Of a stretch of DNA of 64,000 nt, positions 52,503 to 61,528 are shown in pieces. The stretch lies in the NCBI RefSeq assembly GCF_004681185.1, contig NZ_SRIF01000001.1, forward strand, positions 248,001 to 312,000, in the 5' to 3' direction. Both the position numbers and the translations under genes were made by a program. The notes below the pieces were generated by a model. The model had not been told where the DNA came from. It did not search any database and saw nothing but the letters and a program-made list of their open reading frames with translations. How positions within the stretch are numbered: position 1 is the first letter of the stretch; each line of letters opens with the position of its first letter. This DNA comes from Haloarcula amylovorans. GTDB lineage: Archaea; Halobacteriota; Halobacteria; Halobacteriales; Haloarculaceae.

Positions 52503-52727
52503 ATGGGTATTTTGAGTGCAGTCGAGGAGATACTGCGGGCCTCGACGCAGTCGGCTGATCGAGGCGACAGCGCCGGAGAGACGTCGACGGGGGCGTACTG
52601 GTGTGATGACTGCAGCGAGCGAATCAGAGACGTCGACGTGACCGGCACAGAGCCACCGAACTGTCCCAACTGCGACGAGGAAATGCGGTTCGAACGGGCG
52701 GCGATCTCCACCGGCTGTGCGTGCTGA
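52503..52727 (+). CDS. Small zinc-ribbon protein (74 aa)
   Basis: A helical start (GILSAVEEILRAS) is followed by a zinc ribbon CDDCSERI...CPNCDEEM and a C-terminal CAC. An AT-rich ACGTTTATG promoter-like element lies about 40 bp upstream. It precedes the small ArsA-associated gene by 43 bp. It may be a nucleic-acid or protein-binding adaptor; no evidence decides. Confidence 0.65.
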   Translation: MGILSAVEEILRASTQSADRGDSAGETSTGAYWCDDCSERIRDVDVTGTEPPNCPNCDEEMRFERAAISTGCAC

Positions 52728-52770
52728 CTCGCCAGAACACGTATATCACCGACGCCTGTTATCACCACAC

Positions 52771-53067
52771 ATGACAGCGGCCGACCGAATCGACGCGTAT
52801 CTCGATACACTCGAAGAGTGGTTGCACGGCCTCTATCACGGGATGATAGAACACCCGTCCGTCGAGAAGATAGAGAAGGAAGCGGAGGACACAGCCGACG
52901 TGTTCATGTTCGCCTGCTTCGCCGACGCCTTCGGGATTCCGAGTCCGATCTCGTACTACACGGCGGAACTGCTCCCGTACCTCTCCGAGGAGTTCGTCCA
53001 GTGGGAGCGGCGGATGTGGGACCGACAGTCGCTCATCGAACGAAAGGGCCAACAGTATCACTTCTAA
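52771..53067 (+). CDS. Small helical protein upstream of ArsA-like gene (98 aa)
   Basis: This 98-residue, mostly helical protein reads ADRIDAYLDTLEEWLHGLYH, ADVFMFACFADAFGIPSPIS, ELLPYLSEEFVQWERRMWDR. It ends two bases before the ArsA-like ATPase start, so the two are one transcription unit. A partner or regulator of the ATPase is a fair guess. ATG 52771 follows a plausible leader and avoids an unrelated Arg-rich extension. Confidence 0.68.
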   Translation: MTAADRIDAYLDTLEEWLHGLYHGMIEHPSVEKIEKEAEDTADVFMFACFADAFGIPSPISYYTAELLPYLSEEFVQWERRMWDRQSLIERKGQQYHF

Positions 53068-53068
53068 C

Positions 53069-54040
53069 ATGAATAAGTTCGTCTTCTTCGGGGGGAAAGG
53101 CGGGGTCGGCAAGACCACGGTATCGAGCGCGTACGGCCTGAAGTGCGCCCGTGACGGCCTGCAGACGCTGCTCGTCTCGACGGACCCGGCACACAGCACC
53201 TCGGACGTGTTCGACCAGCAGTTCGACGACGACCCGACGACCGTCGAGGGCTACGAGAACCTCTGGGCGATGGAACTCGACCCGGAGGAGGAGGTCGAAC
53301 GGCACATGCAGGAAATAAAGCGCTCGATGACCGACCAGGTGAGTCCGGCCATCGTCAACGAGATCGACCGGCAGATAGAACTCGCCCACCGGACGCCGGG
53401 AGCCTACGAGGCGGCGCTGTTCGACCGCTTCATCGACGTGATGCGCGAGAGCGACGAGTACGACCGCGTCATCTTCGATACGTCGCCGACTGGCGGGACG
53501 TTGCGGTTGCTTGCCCTGCCGGAGTTCCTCGAATCGTGGATAGAGCGACTCACGGCCAAGCGACAGGAGAGCGTCGACCTCTTCGAGAAGGCGGCTATCG
53601 GCGACAAGGAGGCGAGAGAGAGACTGCAAGACGACCCCATCATCCATCGACTCACCGAGCGCAAGGAGAATTTCGAGTTCGCCGGACGGACGCTCCGCGA
53701 AGACGCCGTGTTCTATCTCGTGTTGAATCCCGACGAACTCTCCATCGAGGAGTCTCACCGCGCCATCTCTGACCTGACCGACGCGGGACTGACCATCGGC
53801 GGACTGGTCGTCAACAAAATCGCGCCGGCCCCGGACGACGACGAAACGGGGACGGGTGCTACGTATCTCCGGGAGCGCCATCGCACCGAGCGGGCGCGAC
53901 TCGACCGCATCCACGAGGAGTTCGAGCAACCGGTCCTCGCCGTCATCGAGCAACGGGTCTCAGAGGTAAAGGGGAGTCTCTTAGCGGAGGTCACCGACGA
54001 ACTGGACATCGACGTCGAGGCGTCCCCGGCGGGGCTCTGA
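53069..54040 (+). CDS. ArsA/Get3-family ATPase
   Basis: This 323-residue P-loop ATPase has a deviant Walker A FFGGKGGVGKTTVSSA and the switch region LLVSTDPAHSTSDVF, then FDTSPTGGTLRLLALPEFL and LVLNPDELSIEESHRA. It could insert tail-anchored proteins (Get3-like) or power metalloid export. The CxxC of Get3 and the Cys triad of ArsA are not seen, so arsenite binding is unlikely. The helical subdomain at about 90-160 would contact the client. The small gene upstream is tightly coupled. Confidence 0.88.
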   Translation: MNKFVFFGGKGGVGKTTVSSAYGLKCARDGLQTLLVSTDPAHSTSDVFDQQFDDDPTTVEGYENLWAMELDPEEEVERHMQEIKRSMTDQVSPAIVNEIDRQIELAHRTPGAYEAALFDRFIDVMRESDEYDRVIFDTSPTGGTLRLLALPEFLESWIERLTAKRQESVDLFEKAAIGDKEARERLQDDPIIHRLTERKENFEFAGRTLREDAVFYLVLNPDELSIEESHRAISDLTDAGLTIGGLVVNKIAPAPDDDETGTGATYLRERHRTERARLDRIHEEFEQPVLAVIEQRVSEVKGSLLAEVTDELDIDVEASPAGL

Positions 54041-54171
54041 GGAAGGCGTCAGCCAGTATCGAACCCCGGCACGGCGTAGCCGCTGCTAGGTCTCGAACGT
54101 CAGTGAAGTGTCCGAAATGTCCACAATTATTAAATACTTTTTGGACACAGATATGGATGAGGGTGACTATC

Positions 54172-56001
54172 ATGGTACAAGTTATCTGGCTCGTCGCCGC
54201 GACAATGCTCACGTTCAGCATCGGGTACCTCGGCTATTCGAGGTATCTCGCACAGTTCGTCGAATTGGACGATTCGAATACGACACCGGCTCATAAGTAC
54301 GAGGACGGACAGGAGTACGTCCCCTCGAAGAAACCCGTGTTGCTGGGCCACCACTACTCCAGCATCGCCGGGGGTGCGCCCATCGTCGGGCCCATCACCG
54401 CCGGCGTGGTCTGGGGGTGGGTGCCGGCCCTGCTGTGGATCGCCATCGGGAACCCACTGATGGGAAGCGTCCACGACTTCGTCTCGCTGTCGGGCAGTCT
54501 TCGACACGAGGGGAAGTCCATCGGCTACATCATCGGCGAGTACGTCGGCGAACGGGGGAAGAAGATGCTGCTGTGGTTCGCATTCCTGACGATTATCCTC
54601 GTCGTGGCGGTGTTCGCACTCGTCGTCGCCATCGTGTTCAACGCCTACCCGCAAGCGGCGACGGCGAGTTTCGTCTACATCGCGCTAGCACTGATCTTCG
54701 GCGTGTACCTCTACCAACTTGACCTTCCATTCATCCCGGGGACGGCGGTGTTCGTCGCCGCGGTGTTTGGCGGCGTCTGGGTCGGTCTCAACTTCCCCAT
54801 CGCGCTGTTCCCGGCCGCGGAAGGCTCGTCGTACGCGTCCGAGACCATCGTCTTGTTCGGCTCAGGACTGGCCTCGCTGGTGCCCGCGGCGGGCACGCTC
54901 GGAGCCAACACCGCCGGCTGGATTCCGGTCATCCTGCTGTACGCCGCCATCGCGTCGGTGCTGCCGGTGTGGATGTTGCTCCAGCCACGTGACTTCCTCT
55001 CGTCGTTCCTCCTGTACGCGGGGGTCGGCGGGGCGTTGGTGGCGGTCGTCGTCGGCACGCTGTTAAGCACGTCGTCGCAACCGCTGGTCATCGAACTCGA
55101 ACCGTACTACGGCTTCATGGGGACCGCGGGGCTGCCGCTGTTCCCGCTGTTGTTCGTGACCATCGCTTGCGGGACCATCAGTGGCTTCCACTCGCTGGTC
55201 TCCTCGGGCACCACGGCGAAGCAACTCAACAAGGAGTCTGATGCCCGCCCCATCGGCTACGGCGGCATGCTCGGTGAAGGGCTGCTGGCGACGGTGGCGC
55301 TCGGCACGGTCGCCATCGCGGGCGTGACGGCCGGTGGCGGTATCGGCCGCGCGCTGCCGAACTTCGCCAGCGGCGGCGCGGTAATGCTGTCGAGTTTCGG
55401 CATCCCGCTGGAGGTCGGCGCGGTGTTCATGGCGCTCGTCCTCGTGAGCTTCCTGCTGACGTCGACTGACACGGCGGTTCGCCTCGGTCGCTACATGGCC
55501 GAGGAAATCGTCGGCACGCCCGATGCCGACACCGTCTACATGCGACAGATGCAGGAGGTCGGGACCAACCGCTACGCCAACGCCGCCATCCAGTGCCTCA
55601 TCGCGTACGCGCTGGTCGCCAGCGGGTCGTGGGCGAGCCTCTGGCCCCTGTTCGGCGGCGCGAACCAGCTACTGGCCGCGCTGGCGCTGCTGACCGCGAC
55701 GGTGTGGCTGGCCAACTGGGACGACGACAAGCAACTCATCAGCACCGGCGTCCCGATGGCGCTAATGACGCTCATCACCGTCATCGCGCTGCTGTATCTC
55801 GCGCTCTATCAGAACTTCTACCAGCAGTTCGTCCAGGGCGGCTTCGCGCCGGAAGCGGGTATCGTCGCTCGGATCTCCGTCGCGGCACAGATCATCATCG
55901 CGCTGGTACTTGTTGGACTGGCGCTCTCACTGGTCTGGATTGGCTACAAGAACATCCGGTCGGTGCGCGAACGTCCTGGTGCGGCCCCGGCCGACGACTG
56001 A
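54172..56001 (+). CDS. cstA: CstA-family carbon starvation / peptide transporter
   Basis: This 609-residue integral membrane protein has about 15 helices. CstA family patterns include SKKPVLLGHHYSSIAGGAPI, GWVPALLWIAIGNPLMGSVH, IACGTISGFHSLVSSGTTAK and GSWASLWPLFGGANQLLAAL. CstA proteins take up pyruvate or small peptides, often under carbon limitation. A TATA-like ATTATTAAATAC is at 54126-54137. The upstream longer frame from 54103 is not needed; ATG 54172 gives a family-like start. Confidence 0.92.
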   Translation: MVQVIWLVAATMLTFSIGYLGYSRYLAQFVELDDSNTTPAHKYEDGQEYVPSKKPVLLGHHYSSIAGGAPIVGPITAGVVWGWVPALLWIAIGNPLMGSVHDFVSLSGSLRHEGKSIGYIIGEYVGERGKKMLLWFAFLTIILVVAVFALVVAIVFNAYPQAATASFVYIALALIFGVYLYQLDLPFIPGTAVFVAAVFGGVWVGLNFPIALFPAAEGSSYASETIVLFGSGLASLVPAAGTLGANTAGWIPVILLYAAIASVLPVWMLLQPRDFLSSFLLYAGVGGALVAVVVGTLLSTSSQPLVIELEPYYGFMGTAGLPLFPLLFVTIACGTISGFHSLVSSGTTAKQLNKESDARPIGYGGMLGEGLLATVALGTVAIAGVTAGGGIGRALPNFASGGAVMLSSFGIPLEVGAVFMALVLVSFLLTSTDTAVRLGRYMAEEIVGTPDADTVYMRQMQEVGTNRYANAAIQCLIAYALVASGSWASLWPLFGGANQLLAALALLTATVWLANWDDDKQLISTGVPMALMTLITVIALLYLALYQNFYQQFVQGGFAPEAGIVARISVAAQIIIALVLVGLALSLVWIGYKNIRSVRERPGAAPADD

Positions 56002-56112
56002 ACGGCGACGCGACGAGCCCTCTTTCGCATTTTTCGTGCTTTCGGTGGTTGCTAACGGCAGCGAACGCTCGACTTCGATAGCACCTTCGAGGTCATCCGA
56101 CGACGAACGCGC

Positions 56113-56727
56113 TCACCCAAGCAACGCGCGGAGGCGACCGAGCAGCCCCGTCGGTTCGGCGTCGAGGTCGCGCCACAGTTCGAACGCCGCGGTCACGTCG
56201 GCCTCCGAACTCCCAACTGCGTCCTCTTGGTCTGGGGCGACGACGGCGAGGTTCACCTCGTAGCTTCCGTAGTAGCCGTACTTCAGCAATGTCCGGTCGC
56301 GGAACCCCGAAACGTACGAGTGGACCTCGTCCGGGATCGAGGGGACGACGAGGACGAACGTGAACTCCGTCCCCTGATGTTCTTCGTCGGCGTCTATCCA
56401 CGCCTCGGCGAGGTCGTGGCCCAGCGCCACCAGCGCGTCGAGGTCGGCGGTAGAGACGCCGTCGGCTCGGCGAGCGAAGAGGTGTTCGCTGGTCTCGTAG
56501 TTCGCCCAGTTGATGGAGCGATGGAGGAACTGTTTCTGGCTCTCCACGTAGAGGCGACCGTACAGGTCGAAGCGCTCGCCGTCGGCCGCGTAGTCCCGTT
56601 CGAGATCGTAGTTGTACTGGAGGCGGTTAGCGACCCGTTGAAGGAAGCCGTCTTCCCACGTGGGCAGCTCCTGCTCGGGCGGCTCGGCTGACTCGACCGC
56701 GCGCTCTGTGGCGTCTCGGTCGCTCAT
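56113..56727 (-). CDS. Conserved haloarchaeal hypothetical protein (204 aa)
   Basis: A charged start (MSDRDATERAVESAEPPEQE) leads to a compact domain: WEDGFLQRVANRLQYNYDLE, ESQKQFLHRSINWANYETSE and FTFVLVVPSIPDEVHSYVSG. No known catalytic motif is recognised. It overlaps the upstream cupin gene by 4 bp, so they form a two-gene operon. Confidence 0.65.
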   Translation of the reverse strand: MSDRDATERAVESAEPPEQELPTWEDGFLQRVANRLQYNYDLERDYAADGERFDLYGRLYVESQKQFLHRSINWANYETSEHLFARRADGVSTADLDALVALGHDLAEAWIDADEEHQGTEFTFVLVVPSIPDEVHSYVSGFRDRTLLKYGYYGSYEVNLAVVAPDQEDAVGSSEADVTAAFELWRDLDAEPTGLLGRLRALLG

Positions 56728-57098
56728 GGTTCCGGGTCGTAGGCGTGGACGTCGTCGCCGGCGGGTGCGCCGACGGCGAACACGCGGACTGGCTCTGTAG
56801 CCGATTCGGGGTTGTACGCCCGCTGTGGGCTGCCGGGTTCGACGACGAACACCTCGTCAGCCTCGACCTCGTAGGTCCGCTCGGGCGTCTCGACGTGGAG
56901 CGTTCCCGAGAGCACGTAGAACACTTCTTCTTGCTCGTCGTGAACGTGATAGGCCAACGGGAGCGGTTCACCGGGGTCGGCCTCGTAGACGTTCGCTCCC
57001 AGTCGTTCGAGCGAGGCGGCGGCGTCGATGGATCGCTGTGTGCTCGGCCGGTCAGGTGTCGGCGAAACGTCCCCGACCGAGATGTGATGATATCCCAT
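56724..57098 (-). CDS. Cupin-domain protein (124 aa)
   Basis: A single cupin domain has motif 1 YHVHDEQEEVFYVLSGTLHV and motif 2 PGSPQRAYNPES; the second-motif His is absent. Metal binding may be partial. Such haloarchaeal cupins are often linked to quercetinase-like or sensing roles, but none is assigned. It is the first gene of a two-gene minus-strand operon. Confidence 0.8.
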   Translation of the reverse strand: MGYHHISVGDVSPTPDRPSTQRSIDAAASLERLGANVYEADPGEPLPLAYHVHDEQEEVFYVLSGTLHVETPERTYEVEADEVFVVEPGSPQRAYNPESATEPVRVFAVGAPAGDDVHAYDPEP

Positions 57099-57279
57099 AC
57101 CACTATACTGACGGTCCGCCCTCTAAAACTTCGGTCCCGAACGCGCGGACCGTTTGCGTTTGCAAGCACCGTTCTTACCCGAAAGGCGCGGCTATCGAAA
57201 CGATACGACCGCGACGTTTCGCGGCGTGCCGTGTAGCCGCACAGGGCCGCCCGACCAACGAAGTTCGATACCGAATCTG

Positions 57280-58398
57280 ATGACTGAGAGCACCTATGCA
57301 GACGACCTACGGAGCCGAATCGAGACAGTCGAGACAGCCTCGGCGGACACAGACCGACTCCTATCGGTCGCCATCCCCGCGACTGGGTCGCTCGGCGAGA
57401 CGCTGGAACAGGTAGCGGAAGACCACGCGGAAGCGTCCTACCTCGACACCGACGAGACGACACAGACCCACGTCCGCGAGGCCTTAGATGAGGTCAAACA
57501 AATCCTCAACGACTACGACGAGACGCCGACTAACGGCCTCGTCGTCTACGCTGGCGTCATCGACGGCGACCTGCAGACCTTCGTCTTCGACGACCCTCCC
57601 GAGTCGGTGACGGAGTCAGTGTACGAGCGCTCGAACGAGTTCGACGCATCGCCGCTGGATGCGACGGTCACCGAGGCGGCCGACGCCGACACGCACGGAC
57701 TACTCGTCGTCGCGCGAGAGTCGGCCGTCTTCGGTCGATACGACGCCGAGTCGGTCGAACTCGTCGACGAGATAGAGAGCGAAGTCCCGAGCAAACAAGC
57801 GGCGACGGGCCGCTCCGAAGACCGCTTCCAGGACCGTAGCGACGAACGCGCCGACGAGTTCTTCGATGCGGTCGGCGATGCCGCCCAGCGGGTGTTCCTC
57901 CCGGGTGCGGATGTCGCCGGTGAGACGCCCGACCCCGACATCGACCAGCTGGTCGTCGGCGGGAGCGAAGTCATGGCCGAACGGTTCCACGACGGCGACC
58001 ATCTTCCGGATCGTCTCGAAGACCGGGTCGTCGGCCCGTTCGAGGTGTCCTATGCCTCCGAACAGGGGCTTCGAGAACTGGTCGACGCCGCAGAGAACGC
58101 GGAGGCACTCGACGTAACCGACGCCCGCGATACGGTAGCGGAGTTCTTCAATGAACTGGACGAGGGCGACGAGGCCGTCTACGGTCCGGACGACACCGAG
58201 GACGCGCTCGAAGAGGGAGCCGTCGAGACGCTGCTGGTCTCTGACTCTCTCGACCCGGCCGAGGCACAGGAACTCTCGAAGCAGGCCTCAGAGACCGGAG
58301 CCGACACCGTCACCGTCCCGACCGGATACGACCGCGGCGAACGGTTCGACGAGGGATTCGAGGGCGTTGGGGCCATCCTCCGCTATCCGGTCGCATAA
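57280..58398 (+). CDS. eRF1/Vms1-like release-factor-family protein, altered GGQ loop
   Basis: This 372-residue protein resembles archaeal and bacterial release-factor paralogues (baeRF/Vms1 type). A helical N-terminal domain (LRSRIETVETASADTDRLLS) precedes strand-rich segments (GLVVYAGVIDGDLQTFVFDD). Where aRF1 has the peptidyl-hydrolysis loop GGQSARRF, this has ATGRSEDRFQDRSDERADEF. An eL30-like C-terminal domain follows (GAVETLLVSDSLDPAEAQEL, ETGADTVTVPTGYDRGERFD). It may act in ribosome rescue or cleave stalled peptidyl-tRNA; the loss of Gln makes the chemistry uncertain. ATG 57280 is chosen over an Arg-rich longer frame. Confidence 0.75.
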   Translation: MTESTYADDLRSRIETVETASADTDRLLSVAIPATGSLGETLEQVAEDHAEASYLDTDETTQTHVREALDEVKQILNDYDETPTNGLVVYAGVIDGDLQTFVFDDPPESVTESVYERSNEFDASPLDATVTEAADADTHGLLVVARESAVFGRYDAESVELVDEIESEVPSKQAATGRSEDRFQDRSDERADEFFDAVGDAAQRVFLPGADVAGETPDPDIDQLVVGGSEVMAERFHDGDHLPDRLEDRVVGPFEVSYASEQGLRELVDAAENAEALDVTDARDTVAEFFNELDEGDEAVYGPDDTEDALEEGAVETLLVSDSLDPAEAQELSKQASETGADTVTVPTGYDRGERFDEGFEGVGAILRYPVA

Positions 58399-58493
58399 CG
58401 GAGAGAAACCTCCGTCTCGACCGTTTTCGTATCCCGTCGCGGTTCAGCGAGCCAACGTTTATTCGGCAGGACGACGAACTATCACGGTAGAAT

Positions 58494-58697
58494 ATGAGCA
58501 AAGAGACCGAGTCCTGCGGTCGGTGTAGCATGAGCACCGTCGTAGACACGACAGACGGGAACGGGTCGGACCCGTTCGGGGCGGCGCGCATCGAGGTAGA
58601 CGACGACGAGGCGCGGGCCGTCTCGCCTGCCGCGTGGCTCGCGGGTCTCAGGGACCGCCTCGACGACGCGGCGACGCGGTTGACCTACGGTCGATAG
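58494..58697 (+). CDS. Small CxxC protein (67 aa)
   Basis: A CGRC pair near the N-terminus (ETESCGRCSMSTVVDTTDGN) precedes an acidic stretch and a C-terminal amphipathic helix (PAAWLAGLRDRLDDAATRLT). ATG 58494 has an AT-rich GTTTATTCGG promoter-like element 36 bp upstream. It lies 44 bp before the dehydrogenase gene on the same strand. Function unknown. Confidence 0.55.
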   Translation: MSKETESCGRCSMSTVVDTTDGNGSDPFGAARIEVDDDEARAVSPAAWLAGLRDRLDDAATRLTYGR

Positions 58698-58741
58698 CAG
58701 CAGCGCTAGCTTTTTGTCCCGTGTGGGCGACCCACAGTGCA

Positions 58742-59689
58742 ATGGCAGAGATCGACGTTCTCGTGTTGAATCAACCCATCCACGGGATGTCGCCTCGGGA
58801 GTATCAATCGGTTCTCGCGAATCGGCTTCCCGATAAACGGGTCGAACTCGCGTCGAAACCAAGCGAGTACCACGAACTCGTGGCCCAATCACGGATCGTC
58901 ACGGGGTTCGAAATCGACGCAGAGCGGGTCAAGTCAGCCGACGACCTCGAACTGTTCGCCTGCACCTTCGCCGGCACGGACCACTTGCCGACCGACGCCT
59001 TCGCGGCCAACGACGTCCGCGTCACCAATGCCTCGGGCGTTCACGGTCCCCCCGCCGCCGAGCAGGTGATGGCATACGTCCTCTCCTTTGCCCGCCACCT
59101 CGACCGGGGCTGGGACCAGAGCCGCGACGGGACGTGGAGTCACTACCGCGCCGACGAACTGCAAGGCGCGACGGTCACCGTCGTCGGCACCGGTGCCATC
59201 GGGAGCGCTATCCTCGACCGACTCGATCCCTTCGGCGTCGACACCATCGGCGTCCGAAACAGCCCCTCGAAGGGCGGCCCCGCAGACGAGATTATCGGCT
59301 TCGACGAGTTCGAGGAACGGCTTCCGGAAACCGACTATCTCGTGTTGGCCTGTCCGCTGACCGAGAAGACTGAGGGACTCGTCGACGAGTCGGCCTTCGA
59401 CTTACTCGACCCCGACAGCGTCCTCGTCAACATCGCCCGCGGCGAAGTCGTCGTGACGGACGCGCTGGTCTCGGCGCTGAAGACCAACAACCTCCGCGGG
59501 GCAGCGCTGGACGTGACCGACCCGGAACCGCTTCCGGACGGTCACCCGCTGTGGAATCTCGACAACTGTCTGGTCACGCCGCACAACGCCGGCCACACGC
59601 CGAAGTACTGGGAGCGAATGGCCGACATCGTCGCCGAGAACGTCGAGCGACTCGACTCCGGCGAGGACCTTCGAAACCTCGCACAGTAA
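58742..59689 (+). CDS. D-2-hydroxyacid dehydrogenase
   Basis: This 315-residue NAD(P)-dependent enzyme has the Rossmann loop VTVVGTGAIGSAILDRL near residue 145. The catalytic triad regions are VNIARGEVVV (Arg), DVTDPEPLPDGHPLWNL (Glu) and VTPHNAGHTPKY (His). It reduces a 2-keto acid; the exact substrate (phosphoglycerate, glyoxylate or other) is not set by sequence. The ATG at 58742 gives a normal start; the longer frame runs through the upstream small gene. Confidence 0.92.
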   Translation: MAEIDVLVLNQPIHGMSPREYQSVLANRLPDKRVELASKPSEYHELVAQSRIVTGFEIDAERVKSADDLELFACTFAGTDHLPTDAFAANDVRVTNASGVHGPPAAEQVMAYVLSFARHLDRGWDQSRDGTWSHYRADELQGATVTVVGTGAIGSAILDRLDPFGVDTIGVRNSPSKGGPADEIIGFDEFEERLPETDYLVLACPLTEKTEGLVDESAFDLLDPDSVLVNIARGEVVVTDALVSALKTNNLRGAALDVTDPEPLPDGHPLWNLDNCLVTPHNAGHTPKYWERMADIVAENVERLDSGEDLRNLAQ

Positions 59690-59695
59690 ATCGAG

Positions 59696-60385
59696 TCAGG
59701 ACTCGCTCGACAGCTGCTCGACAAGCGACCGGAGCGTCGCGAGGTCGTACTGGCCCGGCGCGGTCGCCTCGGCGGGGTCGACCGGTGCGTAGCCGATGCG
59801 AGAGCCGTACAGCGGCGCGACGGCCCGGGAGTGTCGCCCGGCCTCGCCCATACACATCGTCGCCACCCGCTCGCCGGCGGCCGAGAGTTCGCGGGTCGCA
59901 CCGAGCATCGCCAGCACGTCGTCGGGCGAGTGGGCGGTCGAGGCCATCTTTCCCACGTCGCCGTAGGTACACGCTTCTTCCAGTCGGTCGGCGATGGCGT
60001 CCCGGTCGGGCGTCGCCTCGAAGTCGTGCGTCGAGACGACCACCGACGCGCCGTGGTCCCGAGCGTGCTCGGCGACCCGGCCAGCGTCGTGGTCGCCCGC
60101 ACCGTCCAGTGCAGCGAGTTCGAGGTCGACGGCGGTCACGGCGTCGTACTCGACGGCTCGTTCGAGCGCGTCGAGGCGTTCCGCGGTGTCGGCGGCCTCG
60201 CCGCCCTCCCACTCGGCGCGGTTGGTCACGAGAAGCGGGAGGTCGCCGTCGTAGGCCTCGAGCTGGGAGAGCGGCGCGTCCGCGAAGTCCATCCGCAACT
60301 CGACGCCGTCGGCGTCCTCACGGGCAGCCGGTTCGATGGCGAGGTCCGACCCGGCCGCGAGCAGCGTGAACGAAGTGAAGTCCAT
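59696..60385 (-). CDS. aroD: 3-dehydroquinate dehydratase, type I
   Basis: This 229-residue class I TIM-barrel dehydratase makes 3-dehydroshikimate. Patterns: DGVELRMDFADAPLSQLEAY, LVTNRAEWEGGEA, VDLELAALDGAG, VVVSTHDFEATP (catalytic His), YGDVGKMASTAHSPDDVLA with the Schiff-base Lys, and the C-terminal GRHSRAVAPLYGSRIGYAPV. It follows the aroA'/aroB' step in the pathway. It lies 36 bp downstream of the methyltransferase gene on the same strand. Confidence 0.93.
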   Translation of the reverse strand: MDFTSFTLLAAGSDLAIEPAAREDADGVELRMDFADAPLSQLEAYDGDLPLLVTNRAEWEGGEAADTAERLDALERAVEYDAVTAVDLELAALDGAGDHDAGRVAEHARDHGASVVVSTHDFEATPDRDAIADRLEEACTYGDVGKMASTAHSPDDVLAMLGATRELSAAGERVATMCMGEAGRHSRAVAPLYGSRIGYAPVDPAEATAPGQYDLATLRSLVEQLSSES

Positions 60386-60421
60386 GTCGGTGCTTCGACC
60401 GAGCGGCACAAAAACGTCCCT

Positions 60422-61435
60422 CTACTCGACGGGCGCGTGCGAGACGCGATAGCCGTCGTCGGTCCGCTCGACGTGCTCGACGGCGTAGAGGCGGACGCGG
60501 CGCTCCTGTTTGGTGTTGACTTCGAAGTCGTAGTGCTCGGCGTCGTAGTTCGGGTCGTTTTCGGCGGCCCACTCGCGGTGGGCGGCGAGTCGCTCGCGGG
60601 CTAGCTGCTCGGAGCGGTCCGTTACATCGGCCACGTGGTCGTTCAGCGCCGCCACGAGGTCCGGGTCTCGTTCGACGCCGACGGAGTTGCGGGCGTCGAC
60701 CATCGCGGCGAGCGTCGTCGTGCCGGTGCCGAGGAAGGGGTCGAGAACGGTGTCGTCGTACACCGAGAACATCGAGATGAGGCGATGGGGAACGGTCAGC
60801 GGGAACGCACCCGAGCGATTTCGCAGGCCGTCGTCGAGCGTCTGGCTCTCGCCGGGGAGTTCCCAGAGGTCCGAGAACCACTCGTTTCGCTCCTCCCAGA
60901 AGTACGCGCTCTGATAGCGGCGGTCCGCGCCGGGTTCCAGACGGCGGCGCTCGCCGTTGCGAAAGACGAGGATGTGCTCGTGTTCGAGCGTCGGGTAGGC
61001 GTTGGGCGGCACCATCCCCGACCCCATGAACTTCGCGCCGCTGTTGGTCGGCTTCCGCCAGAGGATGTCCGGCAGCGCCCGCAGACCGCGGTCGGTCAGC
61101 CGATCGGTTATCTCGGCGTGGTTCGGGTACGAGCGAAAGCCGTCGGCGAGCGAACGGGTGGCGTCACCGACGTTGATACAGGCGATGCCGCCCGGGACGA
61201 GGACGCGTTCGAGTTCGGCCCACACCGTATCGAGCACGTCGTGCATCAACTCGAAGGCCCTGTCGCCGTCACCGTCGTCCAGCGCGTCCCCGATGGTGGG
61301 ATCGAGCGCCGCGAAGATATCGTCCCACATCTCGATCATCGGGTACGGCGGCGAGGTGACGACGAGTTCGACGCTGTCGTCTTCGAGGGGCAACTCGCGG
61401 GCGTCCCCGGTGACTACCCGGTGTGTCGTCTCCAT
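60422..61435 (-). CDS. Orphan DNA methyltransferase (beta class)
   Basis: This 337-residue SAM-dependent DNA methyltransferase has motif IV TSPPYPMIEMWDD near residue 28, before motif I LDPFLGTGTTTLAAMVDAR near residue 230. This beta-class order with SPPY points to N4-cytosine or N6-adenine methylation. No restriction endonuclease gene is nearby, so it is an orphan. Conserved orphan CTAG m4C methylases are known in haloarchaea and this could be one; the specificity is not readable from sequence. The ATG at 61435 is clear. Confidence 0.85.
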   Translation of the reverse strand: METTHRVVTGDARELPLEDDSVELVVTSPPYPMIEMWDDIFAALDPTIGDALDDGDGDRAFELMHDVLDTVWAELERVLVPGGIACINVGDATRSLADGFRSYPNHAEITDRLTDRGLRALPDILWRKPTNSGAKFMGSGMVPPNAYPTLEHEHILVFRNGERRRLEPGADRRYQSAYFWEERNEWFSDLWELPGESQTLDDGLRNRSGAFPLTVPHRLISMFSVYDDTVLDPFLGTGTTTLAAMVDARNSVGVERDPDLVAALNDHVADVTDRSEQLARERLAAHREWAAENDPNYDAEHYDFEVNTKQERRVRLYAVEHVERTDDGYRVSHAPVE

Positions 61436-61528
61436 GTGATGGCGGTAGCAGTGAGCCGGTTAGGTGTGTTTTGGTTCCGTCTCGTTGGAGACCGAAACGA
61501 TGGGGCGCATCCGTTCACCGTCTCGACT

